From Rhynchopus euleeides (Eukaryota > Euglenozoa > Diplonemea > Diplonemida > Diplonemidae), in contig OY723274.1 in the NCBI GenBank assembly GCA_963210315.1, positions 1,860,001 through 1,924,000 of the forward strand: a stretch of 64,000 nucleotides of DNA. Direction: 5' to 3'. Shown here piece by piece: positions 8,725 to 19,524 of the stretch. Below the pieces are notes generated by a model, which saw only the letters and a list, made by a program, of their open reading frames with translations, searched no databases and was not told where the DNA came from. Each line of letters starts with the position of its first letter. Positions within the stretch are counted from its first letter, which is position 1. The translations under genes were made by a program, and so were the position numbers.

Positions 8725-10525
8725 GCAGCCGCACGGTGATGTCTTCCAGACACAAACCACCCACATTCAAGAGGGTGTCCGTTCATTCGGTTGCCCGCTT
8801 TCCTTCTGACTTGTTGTCTCTGGCAGCTATATTGCCCCATCTTGAACTTGCTCCACTCCATTGTTTTTGTTTCTCCTTCGCTTGTGGTGATGCAGGTGTC
8901 CTGCCAGCTGACTGCCCTGTCTTTTTCCTCCTTGTTTCTACCGACGATGTAGAGTGCAGTTGGAAGGGAGTGGCCGTATTCGTACACCTGCACCTGTTCC
9001 ATTTGCAGCTTTCTTGCACTTGGGGGCTGTGACACCGCCTTTTTTTCAGCGCAAGGGACCGCCCAGCAAAGTCTCTGCACCTGCTTCATGCAGTTGCATG
9101 ACAGCGTGTACATAGCGAAGAGAGTATGATTTTCAAATGCCATTGACCGGTTGCACGGCTCACTTGTTTTTTTTCTTTTTCAAACCTGTCACTTGTCATG
9201 GAACACCCCCAGCATTCCCTTCGAGTGACAAACAACTTTCCACCCCTCAAAATGGGCTGCACAACCACCGCTTTAACGCCGTGGTAGAGACCTGTCCCAT
9301 CGCCGCTGCAATGCAGTGAATCGATTCGGCTTGGTAGACTTCGCACCTTGCTATACTCTGTAGCGTCACCCTCACGCAAGGTTTGCCAATCCTCCTCCCA
9401 CCCGTTGGGGGCCTTCGCTCTGTGTCACTGTGTGTCAAACTGTGTCACTTTGCAGCCAGTTTGTGAGGCAGTTCACCATTTCTCACTTCTCTGCATTTCT
9501 GAGCGAAGGCCCCCGTTATCTCTTTGCAAAAAAAAAAGCGGGTGACTTTCGTATCCCTCTCGTTTTGCCCCATGCCCATTTTTCTCGTTCTCTTTACCTT
9601 CGTTCATTCGGTTTGCCGGATGCGTCGGGGAGGAACCTTTGCCTCCACCCCATTGCGATCCCCTCCGTCACCGCAGGCACGGTGTCTCTGAAAATCACAC
9701 ATGCCGCCTGCAGAGAGGCGCTCCCACGCCGAAACCTGATGTGCCTGTGCCTGCCTTTATTCGCAGGAAGTGAGCTTGTCTCACAACCAACAAATGGCTC
9801 CCAAGGTTTCGGTGATGGTGCCTTGATGCAGTGGCTGGCGTCGTTGTGCAGCGCACGGGTCTGCCCTGACAGGGGGAAATGGTCGGTGCCTGACCGACCG
9901 CGCGAGGAAGATTCCACATCCGTATTACCAGTCTCGGCGTGGGGATGCCGCCACCCCCAGATCACCTTCCCCATGAAAGGTAGCAGGCGAGTCGAGTCCC
10001 CACCCCCCACCCCCACCCACCCCGCCCCACACCGCATTGCCTTTTCACACCATTGAGCAGCTGCACCACCCGGGAAGCCGTCTACCGGTTAGAATCTGCT
10101 CGAATCAGCTGCGATGTACATCGCTTGTGGACCTGGGAACACTTCGCGTAAAGTGTGCTCGAATCAGGCCCGTTGATACTCCCGCCTGCTCGCCACGCTC
10201 CTGACCTGATAACTATGTGTGTCCACGTGTGTCGGATTCTTTTTCAGCATACACGGACTGTATCGGTGTGTGACGAAATGTTTGCCACTGAAATACAGAA
10301 GGCGGAAGCGTGCAATGCAACAACTGCCTGTGAGAGGATCGAGCGGAATGGATGTATTCTTTCTTCACACCACACCACACCACGCCACGCCACGCCTCCC
10401 TCCAGATTCCACATTTAACCCACACACACACCCCCACCGCCCTGCACACACCTGACCTCCCCACCACACGCCCTACGACTCCACAAGACTCTCTCTCTCT
10501 CTCCCCCACCACCCTCACCTCTACA
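8725..10525. other. Intergenic, one miniature inverted-repeat element
   Basis: About 1.8 kb without a supportable gene. It contains the miniature element at 9407-9514. The last ~200 bp before the next gene are rich in CA, CT and CCAC runs, fitting a pyrimidine-rich 5' leader. Nothing else recognised. Confidence 0.55.
9407..9514 (+). mobile_element. Miniature inverted-repeat element, GGGGGCCTTCGCTC type
   Basis: A 108-bp unit starts GGGGGCCTTCGCTC and ends GAGCGAAGGCCCCC, a 14-bp perfect terminal inverted repeat. It is flanked on both sides by GTT, a likely 3-bp target duplication. It is related in ends and interior (TGTGTCAAACTGTGTCAC) to 16399-16532. No coding capacity; non-autonomous DNA transposon. 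Confidence 0.8.
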
Positions 10526-11461
10526 ATGCCGTGCCCGATCACCATCTCCAACCTCGACGCCTCTGCCAACAACCTGCACCTCTCCGGACCTGGCCAGTCG
10601 TCCTCCTCACACACACCGACGTCCTCCCTGGGCGACTCCCTGCAGGCCCAGAGCCTGCACAGCACGCAGGATGGGGAGGACGCCTACGCCCAGCCTGCGG
10701 CGTGCTATGTGAGGGGGCGGGCCGCGGAGGTCCCGCAGATGATTGGCATGCCGCAGCCAGGTGAGTACATCCGCCACCGCCTGCGCGTGAGGGTGTCGCT
10801 GTTTTTCAGGACGCGCCTGATGAAGATGACGAAGGAAGCGACTGTCGGCGACCTCCGCCGCTGCATCAACGAGACGCTGAACCTGGAGGAGGGCATGCAC
10901 GACCTGCTCTGGCGGGGCCAGGCCCTGCGCGACGACAGCCTTCTGCTGCTCTCCCTCGGGATGCGCGACAAATGCAGCGCGGAGCTGGTGATGAGCCGGA
11001 AGTTCCACGCCCGCGAAGCTCTCGCTCGCCTGGACATTGTGGACGGCTTCAGCGCCTGCCTGATGCAGGAGCTGCGCGGCATGTGCAACCTGGGCCGCGT
11101 CGCGCTCTACCTCGATGCGGGGGCGCGCCTTTCCGACATCCACCCCAACGGGAGCACGCCTGTGCATGAGGCTGCTCTCCGTGACTGCCTGCAGTCCCTC
11201 AAACTGCTCCGTCTGCACGGTGCTGATCCGACTGTGAGGGATGCGCAGGGGATGACGCCTCTGCAGATCGCACGCTTCCACGAGCATGACGAGGTGTCGG
11301 AGTTCCTCCTGAAGTGGGCCTGCGACGCCGCCACCGACACGGGGAGCGAGCAGAGCAGCCGTTCGAAGAGCAGCCGCTGCTCGAGCCTCCACGTGTCCCC
11401 CAGGCACCGCTCTCTCGTGAGGGACACCGACAGGCCCCGCCCGCGCACTGCCTCTGTGTGA
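10526..11461 (+). CDS. Ubiquitin-like domain plus ankyrin-repeat protein
   Basis: 311 residues from the ATG at 10526. This start is preferred over the in-frame ATG at 10352 because the upstream 58 codons read as CACA/CCACC leader sequence. Residues ~83-158 resemble a ubiquitin fold: a beta-hairpin (RVRVSLFFRTRLMKM), a helix after TVGDLRRCINETLNLEE, and LLWRGQALRDDSLLLLSLGM, matching the L-x-F-x-G-K-x-L-x-D pattern of ubiquitin-like domains. Residues ~186-265 hold about two ankyrin repeats (NGSTPVHEAALRDCLQSLKL, then HGADPTVRDAQGMTPLQIA). The C-terminus is a Ser/Arg-rich tail. A cytosolic or nuclear scaffold linked to ubiquitin signalling is a reasonable guess but unproven. No catalytic motif is seen. 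Confidence 0.8.
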   Translation: MPCPITISNLDASANNLHLSGPGQSSSSHTPTSSLGDSLQAQSLHSTQDGEDAYAQPAACYVRGRAAEVPQMIGMPQPGEYIRHRLRVRVSLFFRTRLMKMTKEATVGDLRRCINETLNLEEGMHDLLWRGQALRDDSLLLLSLGMRDKCSAELVMSRKFHAREALARLDIVDGFSACLMQELRGMCNLGRVALYLDAGARLSDIHPNGSTPVHEAALRDCLQSLKLLRLHGADPTVRDAQGMTPLQIARFHEHDEVSEFLLKWACDAATDTGSEQSSRSKSSRCSSLHVSPRHRSLVRDTDRPRPRTASV

Positions 11462-11824
11462 TGATGATCCAGAGAGAGTGAGAGGGGCACATCGAGAAAC
11501 AGAGAGAGGTGTAGTCGTAGTTTCGGATTGATTCGCACAGCTTTGCCACAGCGCGAGAGGGGTGTGGAATTTAGCTGGCGCGTATGGTGGTGTGTGTTTT
11601 GTCAGGCTGTAGGGCTGGGGGGGGGGGGGGGTGGGGTCGGATGGTCTCACCAAACTGAGTGCACAGGGCTCCAGATTGTATTCCTGTGTACGGTGTGACC
11701 TGCCCCCACGTCTGGTGTTATACCACGTGGTGTTGTGGGGGGGAGGGGTGGTGTTGTGGTGCTGTCTGTGTTTTCCCTGCCCCCCCCGCTCCCATCTCTG
11801 CTCCGTCATCCGAGTTTTCCTTCG

Positions 11825-11888
11825 ACTCCATATATATATATATATATGGAGTCGGAGCCGGCTCCATATATATATATATATGGAGCCG
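11825..11888. repeat. Paired AT-dinucleotide hairpins with GC clamps
   Basis: Two CTCCATATAT...ATATGGAG palindromes sit side by side, joined by GTCGGAGCCGG. Each can fold into a long hairpin and the pair could extrude cruciforms. It lies in the gene-free part after the ubiquitin-like/ankyrin gene. Likely slipped-strand microsatellite expansion inside a short palindrome. Confidence 0.8.
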
Positions 11889-14064
11889 GCAAAAAAAAGT
11901 CACATAAGCCGCCGCACAGACGCACGCACGCAACCTCCCGTATCCCCTCCCCAACCCCCCTTTCCTCCCCCCCCCCTTTCCCTTCCCCACATGTATTTTT
12001 TTGCTGTTTTGCTGTTTTAGGTGGGTCTCGTTCTAAACTGATGGACAGTGAGCTGCTGATATAACACATGCATCGCACCGACACAGTTCTGCCAAAAGAG
12101 CGAATCCCTCCGTTATTTGCCTTTTTTGTTTAGGGTAGGGGTGTACCGGGGAGGGGGGGGGGTGGGAGTGGAGGAGGAGAAAAAGAACTACACGTCGGGG
12201 GGTGAGGGGAGGTGAACGAACCGAAGGGTGGGGAGCCATTTTGGCTTTGCTCTCCTTTCGGTTTGCCTATACCCCCCCCCCCCCCCTCCCCTTCCCCTTT
12301 TCCCTCCGTCGCCGCCTCGTCCCCCCCCCCCCCCCCGCTCCCACCCCCCGCCCCCGCCCTACCGCTCCCTCTCCCCGTCCCCCTGACTATTCATCTACTG
12401 ATCTTCATGAGTTTCCCTTGTTACCACGTATCCCCTTTCCATCTTGACTAGCATGGCCGCCTTGCTGTGCATCTCCCACGACCATCCCTATGCAGGCCTG
12501 GTTAACTTTGAACCGAGTGGGTGGAGTATTTTATGGGAGGGGGGTGTGCTGTGCGTGAGGGCGATTTATACTATCGTCTGAACGACTGCATCTCCTCTCT
12601 CTGTCTCTCCCGTTTCTCTCTCAATAACTTCCAAAAACAAACAGGCCATTTTGCATGGCAAAATAGGCATATTATGTCGACAAAAATGAATAAAAAATAC
12701 TTGATTTCAACATCCCCGCTCACCCACAGGCACGGTTGTATGTTGCGAAATAATGAAATGGGTGTGCGCCTGATCGCCACCACACCGCCTAATCTTCTGC
12801 CCTGCGTCGGCTCGCTATATTATGGAGGCACTCCCAGCACCCATAGTTAGCGAGAATGTGTAATGCGGAAAGGAGGAGGTGTGCGGTGTGGTGTGCGAGG
12901 CGCACTCCCTGTTTCTGTGTCAGCCGTGCGCCACCACTCCCCTTTTCCTCCCCACCCCCCACCCCCCCCCCCCCCCACCTCCTATCCCCCTCCTGTGGGT
13001 GCCAAACACGACAATACGGAACAGAGAATTTAAATAAATCATATCCCAGACTCTTCGACGAGAGAACTGAAAATTCCAACAACGGAATTTGGTCTTGCCA
13101 AAAAAAATGAAAATTGCCTTAGTGGGTACCGGCCAGACAGAAATCTGGCCAGAGTACTGCTTTCTGTAGCAAGCCCGAGGGGTGCGTGTCAGGGATCCGA
13201 ATTCCCTGTGGATGCCGCCGTGTGGTTTAATGTGGGCATGTGAGAACCTGATATTTCTGGGGGAAAACCCATCAAATTTGCACCCAAAAAAGTATCACTC
13301 CCTCGCCCTCCCCCTCCAGTGACATGCCCTAAATCGCTGCCGGGAGCCCTGTCTCTCGGATTGTGTCAGTGTGACACCTCGCATGTTCGGAGGGGCCAAC
13401 TTTGCTGCACGTCAGATCGAAGGTGATCCGCTTGCTGTTCTCGGGCTCCCCAAAGTAAATAGCAGGTCCCGTGCAACGCCTCGAATACTGTTTTACTTCT
13501 TGCGGTCCCGCCAGGCCTGGTGGGATCTGGGTCTTCTTTCGAAGAACATATATCCGTTTGATTCCCCTTCTCTTGTGGTTCATTCGGGTGCAACAAGGTT
13601 TTTCAGCAAGCGTCGAAGGAGGGGGGGGGGGGGGAGTGGGGAGCGGGCTGGAATCACCGGGTCTGCCGGTGTAACCAATATGCGTGTCACTGACTGGTCA
13701 TCCTGTCCGTCAGATGTTGGCAGGGCGTTCGTCGGCACACAATTTATGCCGATCCGACATTTATTTTTTGCCACGGACCTGCCCTCGGGGTTCCAGAATC
13801 TGCTTCTTGGAGACCCCCACCCTGCCCCACGCCCACCGATCCCCTTCCCCCCCCCGCTGCTCCTCGCGTTTGCCGTGATGGTGACCTGTTGCATCCAAAA
13901 ATTCCCCCGCCCCCCGCCGCCCCTCTCCTCCCCCCTCCCCGACCTGGCCCCGAGATAGACGGGACGGGTCCAGGGGTGCGAAGGAGGGAGGAAGGGGTGG
14001 GTGTGGGAGGGGCAATAAAATATCCACCACCATCGCCACTGCGACCCCCCCTCCCCCAACTCAC

Positions 14065-14945
14065 AGACAGGGCTTTCCCTAAATATTGGGTCCGGGGGGG
14101 CTGGGAACCGGTTTCGGGTACAAAAAAAACGCGCACAGTAGGGGCACTTCTCGGGGGAGCTTGCCCGGCCCCTATGCCACCTGAGCTCCTGCAAAACCTA
14201 CTTTTTGGCATGTTTTGACACATCTGTCTTCAAGACAGCTCCAGAGGGGCAAAAAAAGTTCTGTTTGTCTTATTTGCCAACCGCTCCCAAGGTGCAGGAA
14301 TCGAGGGAAAACGTCCGATATTCTGCATTGACTCAGGGGTCCCAGCGGGACCCCCTCGTCAAATTTCCCAAAAACCCGTTCCTTGGAACGGTTGGAATCC
14401 GTGCGTATCGTGGTGGGGTCATTTTGGCCATGGGGTGCTTGTTGACACCCATAGCTGGGTTTCGTCACTGGGGCCCGCCTTGTCGGCTGTTTACGGTCCC
14501 TCTACCCACTAGACCTGCACGACCCCTCCGCAGCGGACAAGTCCATGTCACAGGGGGGTCTGGGGGGCGGAGCCCCCCAGCCGCCGGAGGCCACGGTAGT
14601 GAACATCCGCGGTTGGGACGCGCCTTTTTGTACCCTGGAACAGCCTACTGTGCAGCTTGGGAGTGAAACCAGCCCATTCTGCCACCCGACTTGCTGCTCA
14701 CCGGGAGATCCCCGAGTGCGGATAAACCAACCTTTTCTGCCCGCAATGAAATGATTCGTGCGAACCCGTTCCACGAGTATACTATATTTTTGAAATCTTC
14801 TACATTTTTCCCCCCTCTTCAGCCCACACCCTTCCCCTGAAAAAAAACGCGCACAGGGGCTGCAAAAAAAACGCGCCAAACAGAGGGAAAATCTTGAAAT
14901 CGCCGGTCCCCGGGTTAGGGTATGGATTTAGGGAAAGCCCTGCTC
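14065..14945. mobile_element. Possible degenerate inverted-repeat element
   Basis: CAGGGCTTTCCCTAAAT at ~14070 recurs inverted as ATTTAGGGAAAGCCCTG at ~14928, and TCCGGGG/CCCCGGGT extend the match to about 35-40 bp. The interior contains two AAAAAAACGCGCACAG tracts (~14125 and ~14842) and a copy of the hairpin repeat. No open frame of note. Could be a decayed TIR element or a chance product of repeat-rich sequence. Confidence 0.45.
14550..14608 (+). repeat. GC hairpin repeat, copy a of 5
   Basis: Reads CAGGGGGGTCTGGGGGGCGG, then AGCCCCCCAGCCGCCGGAGG, then CCACGGTAGTGAACATC. GGGGGGC and GCCCCCC pair around GGA to form a stem-loop. It is conserved almost base for base at 21809, 22065, 45650 and 45810, always on the + strand. 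Confidence 0.85.
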
Positions 14946-16398
14946 ACAGAACCTCGGCTTTTTGTTTTTTTTGCTTTCGATTCTGTCACCCCCATCTCCG
15001 TCCTGCCGCCTGAAGCGTCTTCCCTCTTTGGCTCCAGCATAGCTGCTGCCAATTCCACACGCACTGAAGGCTGGTTCCTTCCCACTTCGGAAAATAGCTG
15101 ATCTTTGCGCAGAGAATACCACAAGGGGCGGGTGGGTGGGTGTGGGGGGGGGCGGGGGGTGGGGGGACGTGTCAAGTGGTCAATTGGGTGGGTGGGGTGG
15201 GGTGGGGCTCGACTCTCCTGCTAGAAACCCGGATCTGCTTGCCCTCTGAAATTTTCTGAGTCAGTGGCTCGCAAAAAATACAGTGGGGCAGCGCCGGCTT
15301 TTTCTGCAGCTCTGAGTGAATCCCACTTTACCCCCCCCCCCCCCTCCCCCCCAATCTGTCCAGAATGGACCCCTGGGTTTGGTCGGATCTGAGAAGGAAC
15401 GCATGCCCATACATCTCTCTCAGCACTTTGTGTGAGTCATGTGTGCTCAGATTTGCCTAACCCGCCTAACCACGCAATACCAATCCCCCACCCCTCCTTC
15501 GCCCCCACCCAACCTGCCCCCCTCTTGTATTTATTTTGCAGCGCGGAGCTCTCAGCCGGAGATGCAACCAAAATACCCAAATCGAGCAAAATAGAACAAA
15601 AATACCATCCCCATTTTACCGAGGTTCCTTTCATCCAAACCCCTTCCAACGAAAGCGCCCTATCACTTCACAGCTACAACCGCTCTGATGAATTTCCTTT
15701 TGTTTGTTGCGTTGACGCTTCTACACACAAAACCCTGAACTGATCACACCCTGAGCCTGATGAAGGGTGGGGTTAGTGTATAGAGCACGTTTGGTTGCAG
15801 CTGTGGTGGGGCGCTTTCCGCTCACACGAGTGTGCTTAAAAAAAAATCCCCCCCCCCCCCCTCCCTCCCCTCCCCCTTTCTTCGCCGCATCCCACCCCAA
15901 TATCTCAAACAGATAGCAAACCACAATATCTCTCCCCCCCCCCCCCCCCACGCTGGCTTGACCTTCTCGATTATTCTTCTTCTTCTCTCGCCTCATTCGT
16001 GACTCAGAAACGCACACCCTGTCTCCCACGCGTCCTTTTTATATGCCTCATATAATTTTTTACCCCCCAAACCCTTTGCTACCCAGGCACACAACGCAGC
16101 AGACAGCAGCGGGTAGGAGCCCGTTGTCCTCCACAAAGGGCCTTCCCGTGATTCAAAAGCCTGTCTGATCAACATATATACCATTCATTTCCGTTTTTTT
16201 TAAAAGAAATTGACCTTGGCGCTCATCCTTGAGGAACCCATCGAGTGGAGGTGGCGATGGGGGAGGGGGTGCAGAGGTTTCGGCTGACGTCAGGCCAGAA
16301 GAACCTGGAGAGGCAGCCGCCGCCCTCTCCCGAAGGAGGGGGTGGTGTGCTGCGAAGAGCACGGCCAAAAATCTATTCATCGTTCAAATCGTTCTACC

Positions 16399-16532
16399 GG
16401 GAGGGCCTTTTGCTGTGTCGCTGTGTGCCAAACTGTGTCACCTCACAGCCAGTTGTGTGAGGCGTGTTCGCCTTTTAACAACAGCCTTATATATTTTCTC
16501 ACCTTTCTGCACTTCTGAGCGAAAAGGCCCCC
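16399..16532 (+). mobile_element. Miniature inverted-repeat element, related to 9407-9514
   Basis: 134 bp, starting GGGAGGGCCTTTTGCTGTG and ending CTGAGCGAAAAGGCCCCC, with ACC on both sides as a 3-bp target duplication. It shares CAAACTGTGTCAC, CAGCCAGTTGTGAGGC and TGCACTTCTGAGCG with the copy at 9407-9514. Non-coding. Confidence 0.7.
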
Positions 16533-16984
16533 ACCCTCGTCCCCCGGCTGCCCGGCAGAAGCAGGAAGGTCGACCAGTGGCTGGGTGATCTGTTGTGTCT
16601 TTAATTTTTTTTGCATTATCCCGAGTGCCAACCAACCAAAAAAAAACTCCGGGTTTTTGTGAAACCCTGTCATGGATGGAGAGTAACAAAAAAAAGTTCG
16701 ACGTTAGGCTGATGTGCCTTATATGTGTGTGATGGTTGTCGGAACCGTCAGGGTGGGGGGAGGGGAGGGGAAGGGGGTGGGGTTGTTTATCGCGGGACAT
16801 CGTCTGTTTTTTTCTATTCCGCCCGCTGACCCCCCCCCCCCCTCCCCCCGACGTCTGCTGGTACCACCACTACCACCCCCCCTTCCCCGACCCTGAAACT
16901 GGTCACCTCAGGGAAATGGCTATAATACCACACCCCATCGCCTTCGCAACATCCTTGCGCATATCTGACACGGCCGTTTCAAAT

Positions 16985-17700
16985 GTTTGGCACCCTCAAA
17001 ATGTCCATTGTGACGTTGGTGCCCGCCAGCTTGTTGAAGCGCGTTGCAGTGGGGCTGTAACGGCCTGTGCCTTTGAACCCCGACCAAGACATTTCGGTCG
17101 AGAATGTGGGTGCAAAATACCAGGCAGCCGCAGCTGAGAGAAAGCCCATTTCATGTGGTGTCAGCGTGACTTTGTTGGACGGATATCCCCAACACATACA
17201 GACACATATAGTCGTCATTCCATCTCTTCCTTGCAACTTACATACACAGCATTCCCCCCTCCCACCCCACTACATCATCTTCCATCCGGATGGCTTCATT
17301 GTTGGGCAGATTTTGGCGACGGAACGGCAGATTGAAGTGGCACTTAAGTGGGTGTCGGCCAGCTGCCCGGTTCCGCCTTGGTCTTTCCTGAAGTTCTCCC
17401 TCTCCTCCCCCTCTTGACATCCTCATGCATTTCGAGCCCACCTGTTCACAGGGCCAACGACTCCCCTAACCCCCTCCGGGGCGTTTACATGCTGTGGTTT
17501 TACCTGAACATCCGCGTCTGGTGCCCGAAGACAATGTCTTAGAGGTACCGTACAGAGAAGGGTTCGGTGGGGTCACGTTTGCGTCAGCAGAAAAATGAAA
17601 ACCATGGGCGTTCCCGGATTCTGTGGGTACTCTGACCTCGAAGGACGTCAACGGTCTGTTGACCCTCACGGTATTGCCGGGTCGCCTGAGAGGTTGATAT
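16985..17700 (+). pseudogene. Decayed coding-like relic, family unknown
   Basis: Pieces of the + strand read as protein with sensible codon use although no long frame survives: around 17067-17180 (VENVGAKYQAAAAERKPISC), near 17288-17375 (GFIVGQILATERQIEVALKW), and around 17480-17698 (VPYREGFGGVTF and GTLTSKDVNGLLTLTVLPGR). They do not share one frame and are interrupted. I do not recognise the family. It could be an old host gene or part of a mobile element. Low confidence, because the minus strand also has open stretches here. Confidence 0.3.
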
Positions 17701-18047
17701 CGCGCGCACACTGATGCCGTTCAGTGGCCCTGGCAGTCCAAGTGATGTGGGGTGGGGGGAAGACCCCGCCCCCTGTCATGTCTTGGCCATGCTGGGGTTT
17801 TGTTTGCTGTTGCTGCTGTTGGGTGCATTTTTTCTTTTCGGCTGGCAGGGGCGGGCGGCACTCCGTAGGGCGGGGTGAGGGGTGTGTGTGGACGCGCCTG
17901 CACAACGCTTAAGCCCCAGTGAGAGACTGGCAGAGAAGCTTTCTCTCCACGATACCCACCCCACCCGCCCTCCCATGACCCCCGTTCTGCTGCGCGCCAT
18001 GTTTTGATACCGGGGCGCACTCAATCAGCACACCCACACGCCGTGCA

Positions 18048-18733
18048 TCAACCAGACACACCAACACATCAACAATGATGCGTGCCCTGCGTTCCGCTGC
18101 GCTGCGCCAGGTGCGTCTGCACCACTGCGATGGTGGGAACGCCAGCCTGGTGACGAAGGCGGCACCGGACTTCAAGGCCACGGCTGTGGTGAACGGGGAG
18201 ATTGTGCCGAACGTGACGCTGTCGCAGTACAAGGGGCAGTACGTGGTGCTGTTCTTCTACCCGCTGGACTTCACGTTCGTGTGCCCGACCGAGATCACGG
18301 CCTTCAACGACCGTGCGGCGGAGTTCGAGGCGCTGGGTGCCAAGGTGGCGGCGGTGAGCGTGGACTCGGAGTTCTCGCACCTGGCGTGGACGAAGCTGCC
18401 GCGCAACAAGGGCGGGCTGGGCGACACGCAGATCCCGCTGATTGCGGACCTGGACAAGTCCATCTCGCGCAACTACGGGGTGCTGCTGGACGCGGGTGTG
18501 TCGCTGCGCGGGCTGTTCGTGATCGACAAGGAGGGGAACGTGCGCTCCCAGGTGGTGAACGACCTCCCCATCGGGCGGTCTGTGGACGAGACGCTGCGCG
18601 TCGTGCAGGCGGTGAAGTACTCCGACGAGAACGGCGGTGTCATGCCGTGCAACTGGACACCCGGCAAGCCCACCATGAAGCCCGACCCCACTGGCTCCCA
18701 GGAGTTCTTCTCCAAGAACGCGTGAGCCTCCAC
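18048..18733 (+). repeat. 686-bp identical tract, peroxiredoxin copy 2
   Basis: Partner of 4517-5202. No poly(A) remnant or flanking target duplication is seen, which argues against retroposition of an mRNA. Confidence 0.93.
18075..18725 (+). CDS. Mitochondrial-type 2-Cys peroxiredoxin, copy 2
   Basis: Encodes the same 216 residues as the gene at 4544-5194, with no synonymous difference seen: overlapping translations in other frames also agree. It therefore shares the presequence, the FVCP peroxidatic site, the GGLG loop and the unusual MPC resolving site. Its upstream sequence is different apart from the last 27 bp (TCAACCAGACACACCAACAC...), and the 3' flank diverges 8 bp after TGA. Both copies look fully functional. 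Different flanks mean they could differ in expression or RNA processing. The two copies lie in the same orientation, separated by the WSC and ubiquitin-like/ankyrin genes and a desert, so this is not a simple head-to-tail tandem. Confidence 0.96.
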   Translation: MMRALRSAALRQVRLHHCDGGNASLVTKAAPDFKATAVVNGEIVPNVTLSQYKGQYVVLFFYPLDFTFVCPTEITAFNDRAAEFEALGAKVAAVSVDSEFSHLAWTKLPRNKGGLGDTQIPLIADLDKSISRNYGVLLDAGVSLRGLFVIDKEGNVRSQVVNDLPIGRSVDETLRVVQAVKYSDENGGVMPCNWTPGKPTMKPDPTGSQEFFSKNA

Positions 18734-19015
18734 CGCCGGCGAGCCTATTCCATTGATGTTGTTGTCTTTCACCTGCCCAAGGCCGCTCTGGTCTACTGCG
18801 GTGTTTGGGAGTCTGGCCACACTACTAACTAACGTGCTGCTGATCGATTGGGTTGCCTGCCAGAGGGTGCATGGCGAGGCTTGGGGCATGTAACGTTCGA
18901 CAGAGTTATCCCTCCCCCCACCCGTTGTTGCCTCGGTAGGTTGCCCAGCCATGTGTGTCTCCATTGGGCCTGTATAGGCTGATCATACTACCACACCACA
19001 CAGGACGGCCACGCC

Positions 19016-19490
19016 ATGAAGGCCCTGGCTCTGGTCGTGTGTGCCACGGTCTTCTGCACGGCCTCTGCGAGCCCGCGTCTCCAAACAACGCTCGCAGGCA
19101 GGAGGGCTGCAGCAGGTTCAGGTGCAGCTCCTCGAAGCAATTCTGAAGACAGCCAGGGTGTCGTGGTTGGTTCAATCTTGCTGGAGAATCGTCATGTTGC
19201 TGGCTTGGGAAGAGCAGCGCACGGACCGCGCGAAGCGAGGGTTACTGCTGACGGTGCTGACCATGATTATTATGGCGCGGACCGTCATCATCATCATCAC
19301 GACGACGATGACGATGATGATGATGATGATGATGATGACGACGACGACGACGACGATGCTGATGACGATGATGACGATGATGACGATGATGACGATGATG
19401 ACGATGATGACGATGATGACGACGATGACGATGATGACGATGATGACGATGATGACGATGATGACGATGATGACGACGATGACGACGATG

Positions 19491-19524
<34 letters not shown>

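Larger units (their letters stand above)
11462..18047. other. 6.6-kb gene desert with homopolymers and inverted repeats
   Basis: No intact gene. Contents: a TA-rich double hairpin (11825-11888), long C runs (12272-12286, 12321-12336, 12962-12976, 15331-15344), an inverted-repeat pair (14065-14945), a hairpin repeat (14550-14608), a miniature element (16399-16532) and a coding-like relic (about 16985-17700). Other open frames here are short and lack the strong GC3 and Ala/Val/Gly codon habit of the real genes. Confidence 0.55.
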
